From CAVQZA01 sp963718355 (lineage in GTDB: Bacteria; Actinomycetota; Thermoleophilia; Gaiellales; Gaiellaceae): a stretch of 64,000 bases of DNA. The notes under the pieces are model-generated. The model saw only the letters and a list, made by a program, of their open reading frames with translations, did no database searches and was not told the origin of the DNA. The stretch lies in NCBI GenBank assembly GCA_963718355.1, contig CAVQZA010000009.1, forward strand, positions 62,001 to 126,000. Reading direction: 5' to 3'. Positions 40,658 to 49,249 of this stretch are shown piece after piece (the first letter of the stretch is position 1; every line of letters starts with the position of its first letter). The position numbers were made by a program, and so were the translations under genes.

Positions 40658-42736
40658 CTGACGCGGGTCGCGGAACAGCCTCTTCATCGTGCTCTCGGCC
40701 TTACCAACGGCGAGTACGACCGTATCTGTGAGCTGCTCACGCGGGAGCCGAATCACTTCGAGCTCGCCGTCTTCTCGCTGCTCTGGTCGGAGCACTGCGG
40801 CTACAAGCACTCGGCACGACTTCTGAAGCGGCTTCCGTCCACGGGAGACCGAGTCTTGCAGGGGCCGGGCGAGAACGCAGGCGTGATCGATCTCGGCGAG
40901 GGCGAGGCGGTCGCGTTCAAGGTCGAGAGTCACAACCATCCCTCCGCGGTCGAGCCGTTCCAGGGCGCCGCGACAGGGGTCGGCGGGATCCTGCGCGACA
41001 TCGTGGCGATGGGCGCGCGGCCGATTGCGCTGCTCGACGGGCTGCGCTTCGGCGCACCGGACAACCACTTCGACCGGGCCGTCGCGGGGATCGGTGCGTA
41101 TGGCAACTCGACCGGGATCCCGACCGTCGGCGGCGAGGCCGTCTTCGACCCGTCCTATGCGGACAACTGCCTCGTGAATGCGATGTGCGTCGGGCTGCTT
41201 CCGGCCGACCGGCTCACCTCGGCGAAGGCGACCGGGGTCGGCCATCTCGTCGTGTTGTACGGCGCGACGACGGGCCGCGACGGAATCGGCGGAGCGAGCG
41301 TGCTCGCGAGCCAGGAGCTCGGTGAGGACGACGCAGACAAGCGTCCCACGGTGCAGGTCGGCGACCCGTTCACCGGCAAGAAGCTGATCGAGGTTTCCGT
41401 CGAGCTGACCGAGCGCGGGCTCGTCGAGTCTCTGCAGGACTGCGGCGCCGCGGGGCTCGCCTCGTCGCTCGCGGAGATGGCATCGGAGTGCGGGCTCGAC
41501 ATCCACCTCGACCGCGTGCCGCTGCGCGAGGAGGGGATGGAGCCGTGGGAGATCATGATCTCCGAGAGCCAGGAGCGGATGGTCGCGGTGGTGCGCCCGC
41601 AGATGCTCGAGGCGCTGACCGAGGTGTGCGAGCGCTGGGAGCTGCACTGCTCGACGATCGGCGAGGTCACCGACTCCGGGCTCCTGCGCGCCTTCCACGG
41701 CGACGAGGTCGTCGGCTCGATTCCCGCGCGGCTGCTCACCGACGAGTGCCCGCGGTACGACATCGAGCGGACGGCGCGGCCGGCTCAGAGCGTGACGCCG
41801 CCGTGGGGGCCGGAGACGGCCCAGGCGCTGCTCGAGTTGCTCGCCTCGCCGAACATCAAGAGCCGCGCCTGGATCTACGAGCGCTATGACCATCTCGTCG
41901 GCTCGCGCACCGTGCGCCGGCCGGGGCTTGACGCCGCGGTGCTGCGCCTGCGGCCCTCGTTGCGCGGGCTCGCAGTCTCGCTCGACGGCCAGGGCCGGCT
42001 CGCCTCGCTCGACCCGCGCGCGGGCGGTGCGCTCGCGGTGCTCGAGTCGGCGCGCAACGTCGCCTGCGCGGGCGGCGAGCCGCTGGCGCTGACCGACTGT
42101 CTGAACTTCGGCAACCCCGAGAAGCCCGAGATCGCGTGGGAGCTGGCCGAGGCGATCGAGGGAATCGCCGCCGCCGCCGAGGCACTCGGGATCCCGGTTG
42201 TCTCGGGCAACGTCTCGCTCTACAACGACAGCGACGGGCGCTCGATCCACCCCACGCCGGTCGTCGGCTGCGTCGGGCTCGTGACCGACGTGCGCAGCGT
42301 TCCGGGCGCGTGGCAGGAGGGCGACGTCGTGCTGCTCGCCGGCGAGCCGGAGCTGTCGTTCGCCGGCTCCGAGTACCAGGCGCGCTACGGCGAGCTCGGC
42401 GGTGTCGTGGCGGAGCTGGACCTCGCTGCGGAGGCGGCGCTGGTGCGTTTCCTCTGGAAGGCCGCGCCGCTGCTCACGCTCGCGCACGACGTCTCGGACG
42501 GCGGGCTTGCCGTGTGCTTGGCGGAGGCGGCGATCCACTCCGGGGTCGGCGCCGAGCTCGAGCTGCCCGACGACGCGCTCGCGCTGTTCGGCGAGGGCGG
42601 CGGCTGCGCGGTGATCGCCTGCCCGGCCGAGGACGTCGAGCGGCTCGGCGCGAAGGGCCTGCGTCGGATCGGCGTCGTCGGTGGCGACCGGTTGCTCGGG
42701 ATCCCGCTGCCGACGCTGAAGGAGGCATGGGCCTGA
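40658..42736 (+). CDS. purL: FGAM synthase large subunit PurL, CTG start
   Basis: Uses ammonia from PurQ and ATP to make FGAM. From CTG 40658 the protein has 692 residues and the normal PurL N-terminus: PLHRALGLTNGEYDRICELLTREPNHFELAVFSLLWSEHCGYKHS, with the catalytic His at about 46. The only other nearby in-frame start, TTG 40856, would remove residues 1-66 including this essential block. A stop codon (40604-40606) lies upstream with no ATG, GTG or TTG between. Later landmarks are QGPGENAGVIDLGEGEAVAFKVESHNHPS and GGxGFASSLAEM-type glycine loops. It overlaps purF by one base. Confidence 0.95.
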   Translation: MTRVAEQPLHRALGLTNGEYDRICELLTREPNHFELAVFSLLWSEHCGYKHSARLLKRLPSTGDRVLQGPGENAGVIDLGEGEAVAFKVESHNHPSAVEPFQGAATGVGGILRDIVAMGARPIALLDGLRFGAPDNHFDRAVAGIGAYGNSTGIPTVGGEAVFDPSYADNCLVNAMCVGLLPADRLTSAKATGVGHLVVLYGATTGRDGIGGASVLASQELGEDDADKRPTVQVGDPFTGKKLIEVSVELTERGLVESLQDCGAAGLASSLAEMASECGLDIHLDRVPLREEGMEPWEIMISESQERMVAVVRPQMLEALTEVCERWELHCSTIGEVTDSGLLRAFHGDEVVGSIPARLLTDECPRYDIERTARPAQSVTPPWGPETAQALLELLASPNIKSRAWIYERYDHLVGSRTVRRPGLDAAVLRLRPSLRGLAVSLDGQGRLASLDPRAGGALAVLESARNVACAGGEPLALTDCLNFGNPEKPEIAWELAEAIEGIAAAAEALGIPVVSGNVSLYNDSDGRSIHPTPVVGCVGLVTDVRSVPGAWQEGDVVLLAGEPELSFAGSEYQARYGELGGVVAELDLAAEAALVRFLWKAAPLLTLAHDVSDGGLAVCLAEAAIHSGVGAELELPDDALALFGEGGGCAVIACPAEDVERLGAKGLRRIGVVGGDRLLGIPLPTLKEAWA

Positions 42737-44115
42737 TGTGCGGCGTCTTCGGCATCCATGCGAACGACAGGGACGTCGCCCGGCTGGCTTACTTCGGCCT
42801 CTTCGCGCTCCAGCACCGCGGCCAGGAGTCGGCGGGAATCGCCGTGTCGGACCACGGCCGGCTCACCGCGCTGCGCGACCTTGGGCTCGTCAGCCAGGTC
42901 TTCGACGAGCAGAAGCTGCGCGGCCTGCGCGGCCAGACCGCGATCGGGCACAACCGCTACTCCACCACCGGCTCTGGGCACTGGTCGAACGCGCAGCCAC
43001 TCGTCCACCACGGGCGCGCGAGGACGGTCGCGCTCGGTCACAACGGGAATCTCACGAACACCGAGACGCTGCGCGAGGAGCTCGCCGACCGCGGCGTGAA
43101 GCTCGACTCGACCTCCGACACCGAGGTGATCGCGGCGCTGATCTCCTCCGACGAGGCGCCGCTCGAGGAGGCCGTCGCCAACACGATGCGCAAGCTGCAG
43201 GGCGCGTTCTCGGTCGTCGCCCTGTCGGAGGGCACGCTACTCGCGTTCCGCGACTCGTTCGGCTTCCGCCCGCTCTGCCTCGGCCGGATCCACGAGGACT
43301 GGGTCGTCGCGTCCGAGACGTGCGCGCTCGACCTCGTCGCCGCCGAGTTCGTCCGCGAGATCGCGCCGGGCGAGCTCGTCGCGATCGACGACGACGGCTG
43401 CCGCTCGACCCAGGCGATGCCGATCACCGGCGCCGGCGCGCTCTGCATCTTCGAGTTCTTCTATCTCGCCCGGCCCGATTCGCAGCTCGACGGCGTCGAG
43501 GTGCACGGCGCGCGCGTGCGGATGGGCGAGCGGCTCGCGCGGGAGGCGCCGGTCGAGGCCGACCTCGTGCTGCCGATCCCCGACTCGGGCACCCCGGCGG
43601 CGGTCGGCTTCTCGCGCGAGACGGGGATCCCGTTCAGCGAGGGCCTGATCAAGAACCGCTACGTGGGGCGCACGTTCATCCAGCCCGACCAGGAGATGCG
43701 CCAGCAGGGGATCAGGATGAAGTTCCATCCGGTCGCCGAGGTCGCCGGCAAGCGCGTCGTGATCGTCGACGACTCGATCGTGCGCGGCAACACGACCCGG
43801 GCGATCGTCCTGATGCTGTTCGACGCGGGCGCGACGGAGGTGCACGTGCGGGTCTCGTCGCCGCCGGTCGTGGGCCAGTGCTTCTACGGCATCGACCTGG
43901 CCGATCCGGACGAGCTGATCGCGAACGTGCGCACGATCGACGAGGTGCGGGAGCACATCGGCGCGACGTCGCTCGCCTACCTTTCCCTCGAGGGCCTCGA
44001 GGAGTCGACCCAGCTTCCACCGCGGGCCATGTGCCGCGCGTGCTTGACGCGGGACTATCCGACGGCGATCCCCGCCGACGCGAAGAAGCTCCGCTTCGAG
44101 CCAGTGCGCGCGTAG
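42736..44115 (+). CDS. purF: Amidophosphoribosyltransferase
   Basis: Commits PRPP to purine synthesis using glutamine. The 459-residue protein is chosen to begin at ATG 42736, which gives MCGVFGIH with the nucleophile Cys directly after Met; ATG 42727 would add three residues, and AAGGAGG at 42719-42725 spaces better to the former. PRPP motif VVIVDDSIVRGNTTRAIV is near residue 345. Cys positions in GALCIFEFF, GQCFYGID and MCRACLTRDYP match the four ligands of the 4Fe-4S cluster in the B. subtilis type enzyme. Confidence 0.97.
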   Translation: MCGVFGIHANDRDVARLAYFGLFALQHRGQESAGIAVSDHGRLTALRDLGLVSQVFDEQKLRGLRGQTAIGHNRYSTTGSGHWSNAQPLVHHGRARTVALGHNGNLTNTETLREELADRGVKLDSTSDTEVIAALISSDEAPLEEAVANTMRKLQGAFSVVALSEGTLLAFRDSFGFRPLCLGRIHEDWVVASETCALDLVAAEFVREIAPGELVAIDDDGCRSTQAMPITGAGALCIFEFFYLARPDSQLDGVEVHGARVRMGERLAREAPVEADLVLPIPDSGTPAAVGFSRETGIPFSEGLIKNRYVGRTFIQPDQEMRQQGIRMKFHPVAEVAGKRVVIVDDSIVRGNTTRAIVLMLFDAGATEVHVRVSSPPVVGQCFYGIDLADPDELIANVRTIDEVREHIGATSLAYLSLEGLEESTQLPPRAMCRACLTRDYPTAIPADAKKLRFEPVRA

Positions 44116-44199
44116 ACAGGGCCCGACTCGACATGTCCCGGTGCCTGACCCCGGGTCCTGTCCGCGTGGTCCAGGTCCCGGGCGTACACTCGGCGCCCC
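44116..44199. other. Short gap after purF
   Basis: 84 bases containing TACACT (44185-44190), nine bases before the next GTG. The earlier part has no clear structure. Confidence 0.4.
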
Positions 44200-44811
44200 G
44201 TGCAGCTCTTCCACTACCACCTCGTCACGCGCAAGGCCCGCCAGGTCGAGGCTCGCTACGTCGCCAAGCTCGGCTTCGAGCTCGTCGCGCGGCACGGCCG
44301 GATCGGTGACGAGCCGGCCTCGTTCGAGCCGGGCGTCTCATGGGAGGAGCTCGATGCGCGCGGCTTCCGTCTACGGCTCTCGGAGCTCGAGCGCGGCGCC
44401 GTCAACGTCGTCGTCCAGCCCGGCCAGTGGACGCTGCCGCGCGTCGACCACCTCGGGATCATGCTCGACGAGGATCAGTTTGCCGAGGCGCTCGAGCGGG
44501 CTGCGGCGCGCGGGCTGCGCGTGCAGGAACGCTCCGGCCGTCGCACCTTCGTCGCCACCGGCGCCGGCTACCGGCTCGAGCTGCACCCGCCGCGCGACTG
44601 GATCGAGGAGCTGCTGGAGCAGTACGAGGAGCTGCGCCTGGCCGAGCTCCACCTACTCGCAGACGATCCCGAGGGAAAGGCCCGCGCGCTCGGCGCGCTG
44701 CTGGACCTCGACGCGCGCCGCGACAGCGTCGAGCTCGGCGAGACGATCGTCCGCTTCCTCCCCGGCGGCCCGGCCGGTCGCCCCGAGCTGCACGCCGAGC
44801 TCTTCCTGTAG
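44200..44811 (+). CDS. VOC-superfamily-like protein inside the purine cluster
   Basis: A 203-residue protein with two glyoxalase-like beta-alpha-beta units: FHYHLVTRKARQVEARYVAKLGFELVARHG, then PRVDHLGIMLDEDQFAEALERAAARGLRVQE and TGAGYRLELHPP. The His of DHLGI and Glu of LELHP are at typical metal-ligand positions. The C-terminal third (LAELHLLADDPEGKARALGALLDL) is probably helical. I do not recognise a specific family. It sits between purF and purM with no obvious role in purine synthesis. Confidence 0.65.
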   Translation: MQLFHYHLVTRKARQVEARYVAKLGFELVARHGRIGDEPASFEPGVSWEELDARGFRLRLSELERGAVNVVVQPGQWTLPRVDHLGIMLDEDQFAEALERAAARGLRVQERSGRRTFVATGAGYRLELHPPRDWIEELLEQYEELRLAELHLLADDPEGKARALGALLDLDARRDSVELGETIVRFLPGGPAGRPELHAELFL

Positions 44812-44821
44812 CTCACCCGTT

Positions 44822-44827
44822 TAGACT
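44822..44827 (+). promoter_or_regulatory. Leaderless -10 element of purM (TAGACT)
   Basis: TAGACT ends six bases before GTG 44834, the same hexamer and distance as for purD. Confidence 0.5.
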
Positions 44828-44833
44828 CGGCGG

Positions 44834-45769
44834 GTGAGCACCTACGACTCTGCGGGGGTCTCGCTCGACAAAGCCGTGGCCCTCGTCGACCGGCTTCGGG
44901 CGGCGGTCGAGTCGACGCGCACACCGGGCGCCTTCGGCGCCTTCGGCGGCTTCGCGGGCCTGTACGCCCTCGACGACCGGCGCCTGCTCGCAGCCTCGAC
45001 CGACGGCGTCGGCTCGAAGCTCGTCCTCGCGCGCCGCGCGGGCAAGCTCCGATGGACGGGCGCCGACCTCGCCGCGCACTGCATCAACGACGTGCTCACG
45101 ACCGGGGCCGAGCCGCTGTTCTTCATGGACTACGTGGCAGCCAACTCCGTCGATCTCGACCAACTCACCGAGCTCGTCGAGGGCGCGGCGGACGTCTGCC
45201 GCGCCGCCGGCTGCGCGATCCTCGGAGGCGAGACCGCCGAGCTGCCCGGGATCTATCGCGACGAGGAGCTCGACTTCGCGGGCACCTGCGTCGGCATCGT
45301 CGAGCGCGAGCGGCTGATCGACGGCTCACGCTGCGAGGCGGGCGACGTCGTGCTCGGCTTCGCCTCGGCCGGGATCCACGCGAACGGCTTCACCCTCGTG
45401 CGCGCCCTCGTGGGCGACGGCCCCTTCGATGCCGACCTGCTGCTGCCGCCGACACGGCTCTACCTCGACGAGGTGCGGACGCTGCGCGCGCGGGCAGACG
45501 TCCGTGGGCTCACCCACGTGACCGGCGGCGGGATTGCCGCAAACCTCGCGCGCGTCCTCCCCGCCGGCCTCGGCGCGCGGATCGACCCGAACTCGTGGGA
45601 GCGCCCGCCTGTGTTCGAGTGGCTCGCTGAGCAGGGCGTCGAGGAGGACGAGCTGCTGCGCGTGTTCAACTGCGGGATCGGCTACTGCGCGATCGTGCCG
45701 GCGGCAGAGGCGGGCGATGCGCTCGTAATCGGCGTCGTCGAGCCCGGCGAAGGGGTGCGGTTCGGATGA
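44834..45769 (+). CDS. purM: Phosphoribosylformylglycinamidine cyclo-ligase (AIR synthetase)
   Basis: Closes the imidazole ring to give AIR. The 311-residue protein is shorter than most (about 345). Landmarks are STYDSAGVSLDKAVALVDRL, LLAASTDGVGSKLVLA (ATP-binding Asp), GILGGETAELPGIY-type loop (AILGGETAELPG, about residue 133) and THVTGGGIAANLARVLP. It overlaps purN by 4 bases (ATGA). Confidence 0.96.
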   Translation: MSTYDSAGVSLDKAVALVDRLRAAVESTRTPGAFGAFGGFAGLYALDDRRLLAASTDGVGSKLVLARRAGKLRWTGADLAAHCINDVLTTGAEPLFFMDYVAANSVDLDQLTELVEGAADVCRAAGCAILGGETAELPGIYRDEELDFAGTCVGIVERERLIDGSRCEAGDVVLGFASAGIHANGFTLVRALVGDGPFDADLLLPPTRLYLDEVRTLRARADVRGLTHVTGGGIAANLARVLPAGLGARIDPNSWERPPVFEWLAEQGVEEDELLRVFNCGIGYCAIVPAAEAGDALVIGVVEPGEGVRFG

Positions 45770-46308
45770 TCGGCGTCCTCGTCTCCGGTACCGGCACCAA
45801 CCTGCAGGCGCTGCTCGATGCGGATCTGCCCATCGCCGCGGTCGGCTCGAACAAGGCCGGCGTGCCGGCGCTCGAGCGCGCCAGGAGCGGAGGAGTCGCG
45901 ACGGAGGTCTTCGAGCTCGACGCGTATCCGGACCGCCCCGCGCGCGACACCGCGATGGCCGACTGGCTGGAGAGCCGCGGCGTCGAGCTGGTCGTGCTCG
46001 CCGGCTACATGCACCTGCTCACCGAGCCGTTCCTCGACCGCTTCTCCGGGCGCATAGTCAACACGCACTCGGCGCGGCTGCCCGACTTTCCCGGCAACCA
46101 TCCGATCGAGGACACGCTGGCGGCAGGGGTCGCGGAGACTGCGGCGACCGTTCACTACGTCGACGAGGGTGTGGACACAGGCCCGGTGATCGCCGCCGAG
46201 TCGGTGCCGGTCTACGCCGACGACACGGTCGAATCGCTGCGCGCACGCGTGCAGGAGGTCGAGCACCGGCTGCTGCCGCGCGTCGTCGGAGAGCTGGTCG
46301 CGTCGTGA
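45766..46308 (+). CDS. purN: Phosphoribosylglycinamide formyltransferase
   Basis: Moves the formyl group from 10-formyl-THF onto GAR. The 180-residue protein has the N-terminal MIGVLVSGTGTNLQALL, the catalytic Asn-x-His in IVNTHSARLPDFPGNHP (about residues 98-114), and the Asp in VDEGVDTGPVI. SARLPDFPGNHP differs slightly from the usual SLLP loop, but the catalytic residues are kept. It overlaps both neighbours. Confidence 0.96.
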   Translation: MIGVLVSGTGTNLQALLDADLPIAAVGSNKAGVPALERARSGGVATEVFELDAYPDRPARDTAMADWLESRGVELVVLAGYMHLLTEPFLDRFSGRIVNTHSARLPDFPGNHPIEDTLAAGVAETAATVHYVDEGVDTGPVIAAESVPVYADDTVESLRARVQEVEHRLLPRVVGELVAS

Positions 46309-47846
46309 TCCGCCGCGCGCTGATCTCCGTCTACGACAAGAACGGCCTCGAGCCGTTCGCGCGCGGCCTCGACGCGCGCGGCGTCGAGCTGGTCGCGAGC
46401 GGCGGTACGGCGACGTTCCTCGAGGGGCTGGGCCTGAGCGTGAGCCTCGTCGAGTCGCTCACGCAGTCGCCGGAGATGCTCGGCGGCCGCGTCAAGACGC
46501 TTCATCCGCGGATCCACGCGGGCATCCTCGCGCGCCGCGACAACGAGGAAGACCTGGCCGCTCTGGCCGAGCACGGGATCGAGCCGTTCGACCTCGTCTG
46601 CGTCAACCTCTACCCGTTCAGCGACGTGGCCGCGAGCTTCGGGACGACCGAGGAGGAGGCCGTCGAGATGATCGACGTCGGCGGGCCCTCGATGCTGCGC
46701 GGCGCCGCGAAGAACTTCGCCCACGTCGCGCCGATCTCGCGCACCGACCAGTACGGCTTCGTGCTCGACGAGCTGCGCGAGAACGACGGCGAGCTGTCGT
46801 TCGACACGCGGCGTCAGCTCGCCGCGGAGGCGTTCGCGACGACCGCGGCCTACGAGGCGGCGATCGCCGGCTGGTTCAACGGCCGCGAGGGCTTTCCCGA
46901 GCTGCTCACCCTCTCGTTCGAGAAGGTCACCGACCTCGCGTACGGCGAGAACCCGCACCAGGCCGCCGCGTACTACAGGGAGGCGGGCGCGCGGCGCCAC
47001 CTGCTCTCGAACATGACCCAGCTGCACGGGCGGCCGCTCTCGCTGATCAACACCTACGACCTCGACCGCGCCGAGCTGCTCCTGCGCGAGTTCGAGCTGC
47101 CCGCCTGCGTGATCGTCAAGCACGCGAACCCGTGCGGCGTCGCGGTCGCGGGCAGCGCGGAGGAGGCCTACATCAAGGCACTCGCCTCCGATCCCGTGTC
47201 CGCGTTCGGCATGGTCTGCGCGCTGAACCGTCCCGTGAGCGCTGCGCTCGGCCAGGCGCTGTCGGAGCGCTTCATCGACGTCCTCTACGCGCCCGGCTAC
47301 GACGACGAGGCGCTCGAGGTGCTGAAGCAGAAGCCGGACGTGCGGATCCTGATCGACCACGAGCGCCGCCGCTACGACTCCGGCGAGAAGGACTACAAGC
47401 GCGTCGTAGGCGGGCTCCTTGTTCAGGATCGCGACTGGGATCTCGAGGATCGCGAGCTGATGGAAGTCGCCTGCGGCGAGGTCGACGAGGCGATGTGGGG
47501 CGACCTGCTGTTCGCGTGGCGGGTCTGCAAGCACGTGACGTCCAACTCGATCGTGATCGCGAAGGATCTCGCCACGATCGGGATCGGGGCGGGCCAGATG
47601 AGCCGCGTCGACGCGGTGCGGATCGCGCTCGAGAAGGCGGTGGAGCTCGGCCACGACCTGCAAGGGTCCGTCCTGGCCTCCGACGCGTTCTTCCCGTTTC
47701 CGGACGGCCCGCAGCTCGCGCTCGACCTCGGCGTGGCCGCGATCATCCAGCCCGGCGGCTCGAAGCGCGACGCCGAGGTGAGCGCTACGGTCGGGGCGGC
47801 AGGCGCGGCGATGGTCATGACGGGCCGTCGCCACTTCCGGCACTAG
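46305..47846 (+). CDS. purH: Bifunctional AICAR formyltransferase/IMP cyclohydrolase
   Basis: Last two steps to IMP. The 513-residue protein has the cyclohydrolase domain (RRALISVYDKNGLEPFA, SGGTATFLE, GGRVKTLHPRIHAG) in residues 1-200 and the transformylase domain with VKHANPCGVA (about 270-279) and a C-terminal GAAGAAMVMTGRRHFRH. GTG 46305 overlaps purN (GTGA). It ends the second purine block. Confidence 0.97.
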   Translation: MIRRALISVYDKNGLEPFARGLDARGVELVASGGTATFLEGLGLSVSLVESLTQSPEMLGGRVKTLHPRIHAGILARRDNEEDLAALAEHGIEPFDLVCVNLYPFSDVAASFGTTEEEAVEMIDVGGPSMLRGAAKNFAHVAPISRTDQYGFVLDELRENDGELSFDTRRQLAAEAFATTAAYEAAIAGWFNGREGFPELLTLSFEKVTDLAYGENPHQAAAYYREAGARRHLLSNMTQLHGRPLSLINTYDLDRAELLLREFELPACVIVKHANPCGVAVAGSAEEAYIKALASDPVSAFGMVCALNRPVSAALGQALSERFIDVLYAPGYDDEALEVLKQKPDVRILIDHERRRYDSGEKDYKRVVGGLLVQDRDWDLEDRELMEVACGEVDEAMWGDLLFAWRVCKHVTSNSIVIAKDLATIGIGAGQMSRVDAVRIALEKAVELGHDLQGSVLASDAFFPFPDGPQLALDLGVAAIIQPGGSKRDAEVSATVGAAGAAMVMTGRRHFRH

Positions 47847-47849
47847 ACT
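47844..47849 (+). promoter_or_regulatory. Leaderless -10 element of the CBS gene (TAGACT), built on the purH stop
   Basis: TAGACT lies seven bases before ATG 47857. Its TAG is the purH stop codon. Confidence 0.5.
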
Positions 47850-47856
47850 GCCCGCG

Positions 47857-49248
47857 ATGCCGCGCGAGTACCCGACCGTCCTCGACCTCGTCGGTGACAC
47901 GCCGATCGTGCGCCTGTTGAAGCTCGGGCGCCCCGGCGGTCCGCGGCATCTCGCGAAGCTCGAGTACCTCAACCCGGGCGGCTCGGTGAAAGACCGCATC
48001 GGCATGGCGCTGATCGAGGCGGCCGAGCGCGACGGGAAGCTCAAGCCGGGCGGCACGATCGTCGAGCCGACCTCCGGCAACACGGGCGTCGGCCTCGCGA
48101 TTGCGGCGGCGGTCAAGGGCTACCGCTGCATCTTCGTGATGCCCGACAAGATGAGCCAGGAGAAGATCTCGATGCTGCGCGCGTACGGCGCCGAAGTGGT
48201 GATCACGCCGACCGCGGTTGACCACGACTCGCCCGAGAGCTACTACTCGGTCTCGGATCGCCTCGCCGAGGAGATCCCCGGCGGCTTCAAGCCCGACCAG
48301 TACTCGAACCTCGCCAATCCGACGGCGCACTACGAGCAGACCGGGCCCGAGGTCTGGGAGCAGACCGACGGCGGGCAGATCGACGCGATCGTGATCTCCG
48401 TCGGCACCGGCGGCACGATCACCGGGGTCGGGCGCTACTTCAAGGAGCGGCGGCCCGAGGTGCTGATCATCGGCGCCGATCCCGAGGGCTCGGTGTTCAC
48501 CGCCGACGGCGACCACCCGACACATCCGTACCTCGTCGAGGGCGTCGGCAAGGACACGTGGCCGCAGACGCTCGACCCGTCCGTCGTGGACGAGTGGATC
48601 CGCGTCAGCGATCGCGACTCGTTCCTCACGGCGCGCCGGCTCGCGCGCGAGGAGGGGATCCTGGCCGGCGGCTCCGCGGGAACGACGGTGTGGGCCGCAC
48701 TCCAGCTGGCGGAGCGCTTCGGGCCGGAGGCGCGGATCCTCTCGATGATCCCCGACTCGGGCCGTTCGTACATGTCCAAGTTCTACGACGACAACTGGAT
48801 GCTCGAGTACGGCTTCGTCGAGCGCCGCGCGCCCGTGCCGCCGGTCGGCGATGTGTTGCGCGACGCGCGCGAGGACGGCGTGCCCGGCCTCGTCGCCGTC
48901 GCGTCACACCACAAGGTGAGCCACGCGATCGAGCTGATGCAGCGCTACGGGATCTCGCAGCTCGTGGTCGCGCGGAAGGATCCGCCCGAGGCGCTGTCCG
49001 ACATCGTCGGCTCGCTCAACGAGCGCGGGCTGCTCGACCGCGTGTTCCGGAACGGTGACGCGCTGAACGAGGACGTGGCCGCCGCGATGCAGCCGCCGCT
49101 CACCGCAGTCGAGGCGTCGGAGTCGATCGACCGGGTGTTCGCGGAGCTGACGGGCGGCGCGCCGGCGGTGGTCGTCGCGCTGGCCGGGAAGCCGGTCGGC
49201 GTCGTGACCCGTTCGGACCTGCTCGAGTTCGTCGCGCACAACCGCTGA
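47857..49248 (+). CDS. cbs: Cystathionine beta-synthase
   Basis: PLP enzyme that joins serine and homocysteine. The 463-residue protein has a catalytic domain with KLEYLNPGGSVKDRIG (Lys about 44), EPTSGNTGVGLAIAA and VGTGGTITGVGRY, and a C-terminal pair of CBS domains (about 345-460; ASHHKVSHAIELMQRYGISQLVV and VVVALAGKPVGVVTRSDLLEFV). A plain cysteine synthase lacks these domains. It begins a probable operon with an AlkX-like gene, cystathionine gamma-synthase/lyase and an MBL protein. Confidence 0.95.
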   Translation: MPREYPTVLDLVGDTPIVRLLKLGRPGGPRHLAKLEYLNPGGSVKDRIGMALIEAAERDGKLKPGGTIVEPTSGNTGVGLAIAAAVKGYRCIFVMPDKMSQEKISMLRAYGAEVVITPTAVDHDSPESYYSVSDRLAEEIPGGFKPDQYSNLANPTAHYEQTGPEVWEQTDGGQIDAIVISVGTGGTITGVGRYFKERRPEVLIIGADPEGSVFTADGDHPTHPYLVEGVGKDTWPQTLDPSVVDEWIRVSDRDSFLTARRLAREEGILAGGSAGTTVWAALQLAERFGPEARILSMIPDSGRSYMSKFYDDNWMLEYGFVERRAPVPPVGDVLRDAREDGVPGLVAVASHHKVSHAIELMQRYGISQLVVARKDPPEALSDIVGSLNERGLLDRVFRNGDALNEDVAAAMQPPLTAVEASESIDRVFAELTGGAPAVVVALAGKPVGVVTRSDLLEFVAHNR

Positions 49249-49249
49249 G

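Noticed and set aside
40856..42736. PurL starting at TTG 40856
   Set aside because: It would lack the essential SEHCGYK region that is encoded directly upstream in the same frame.
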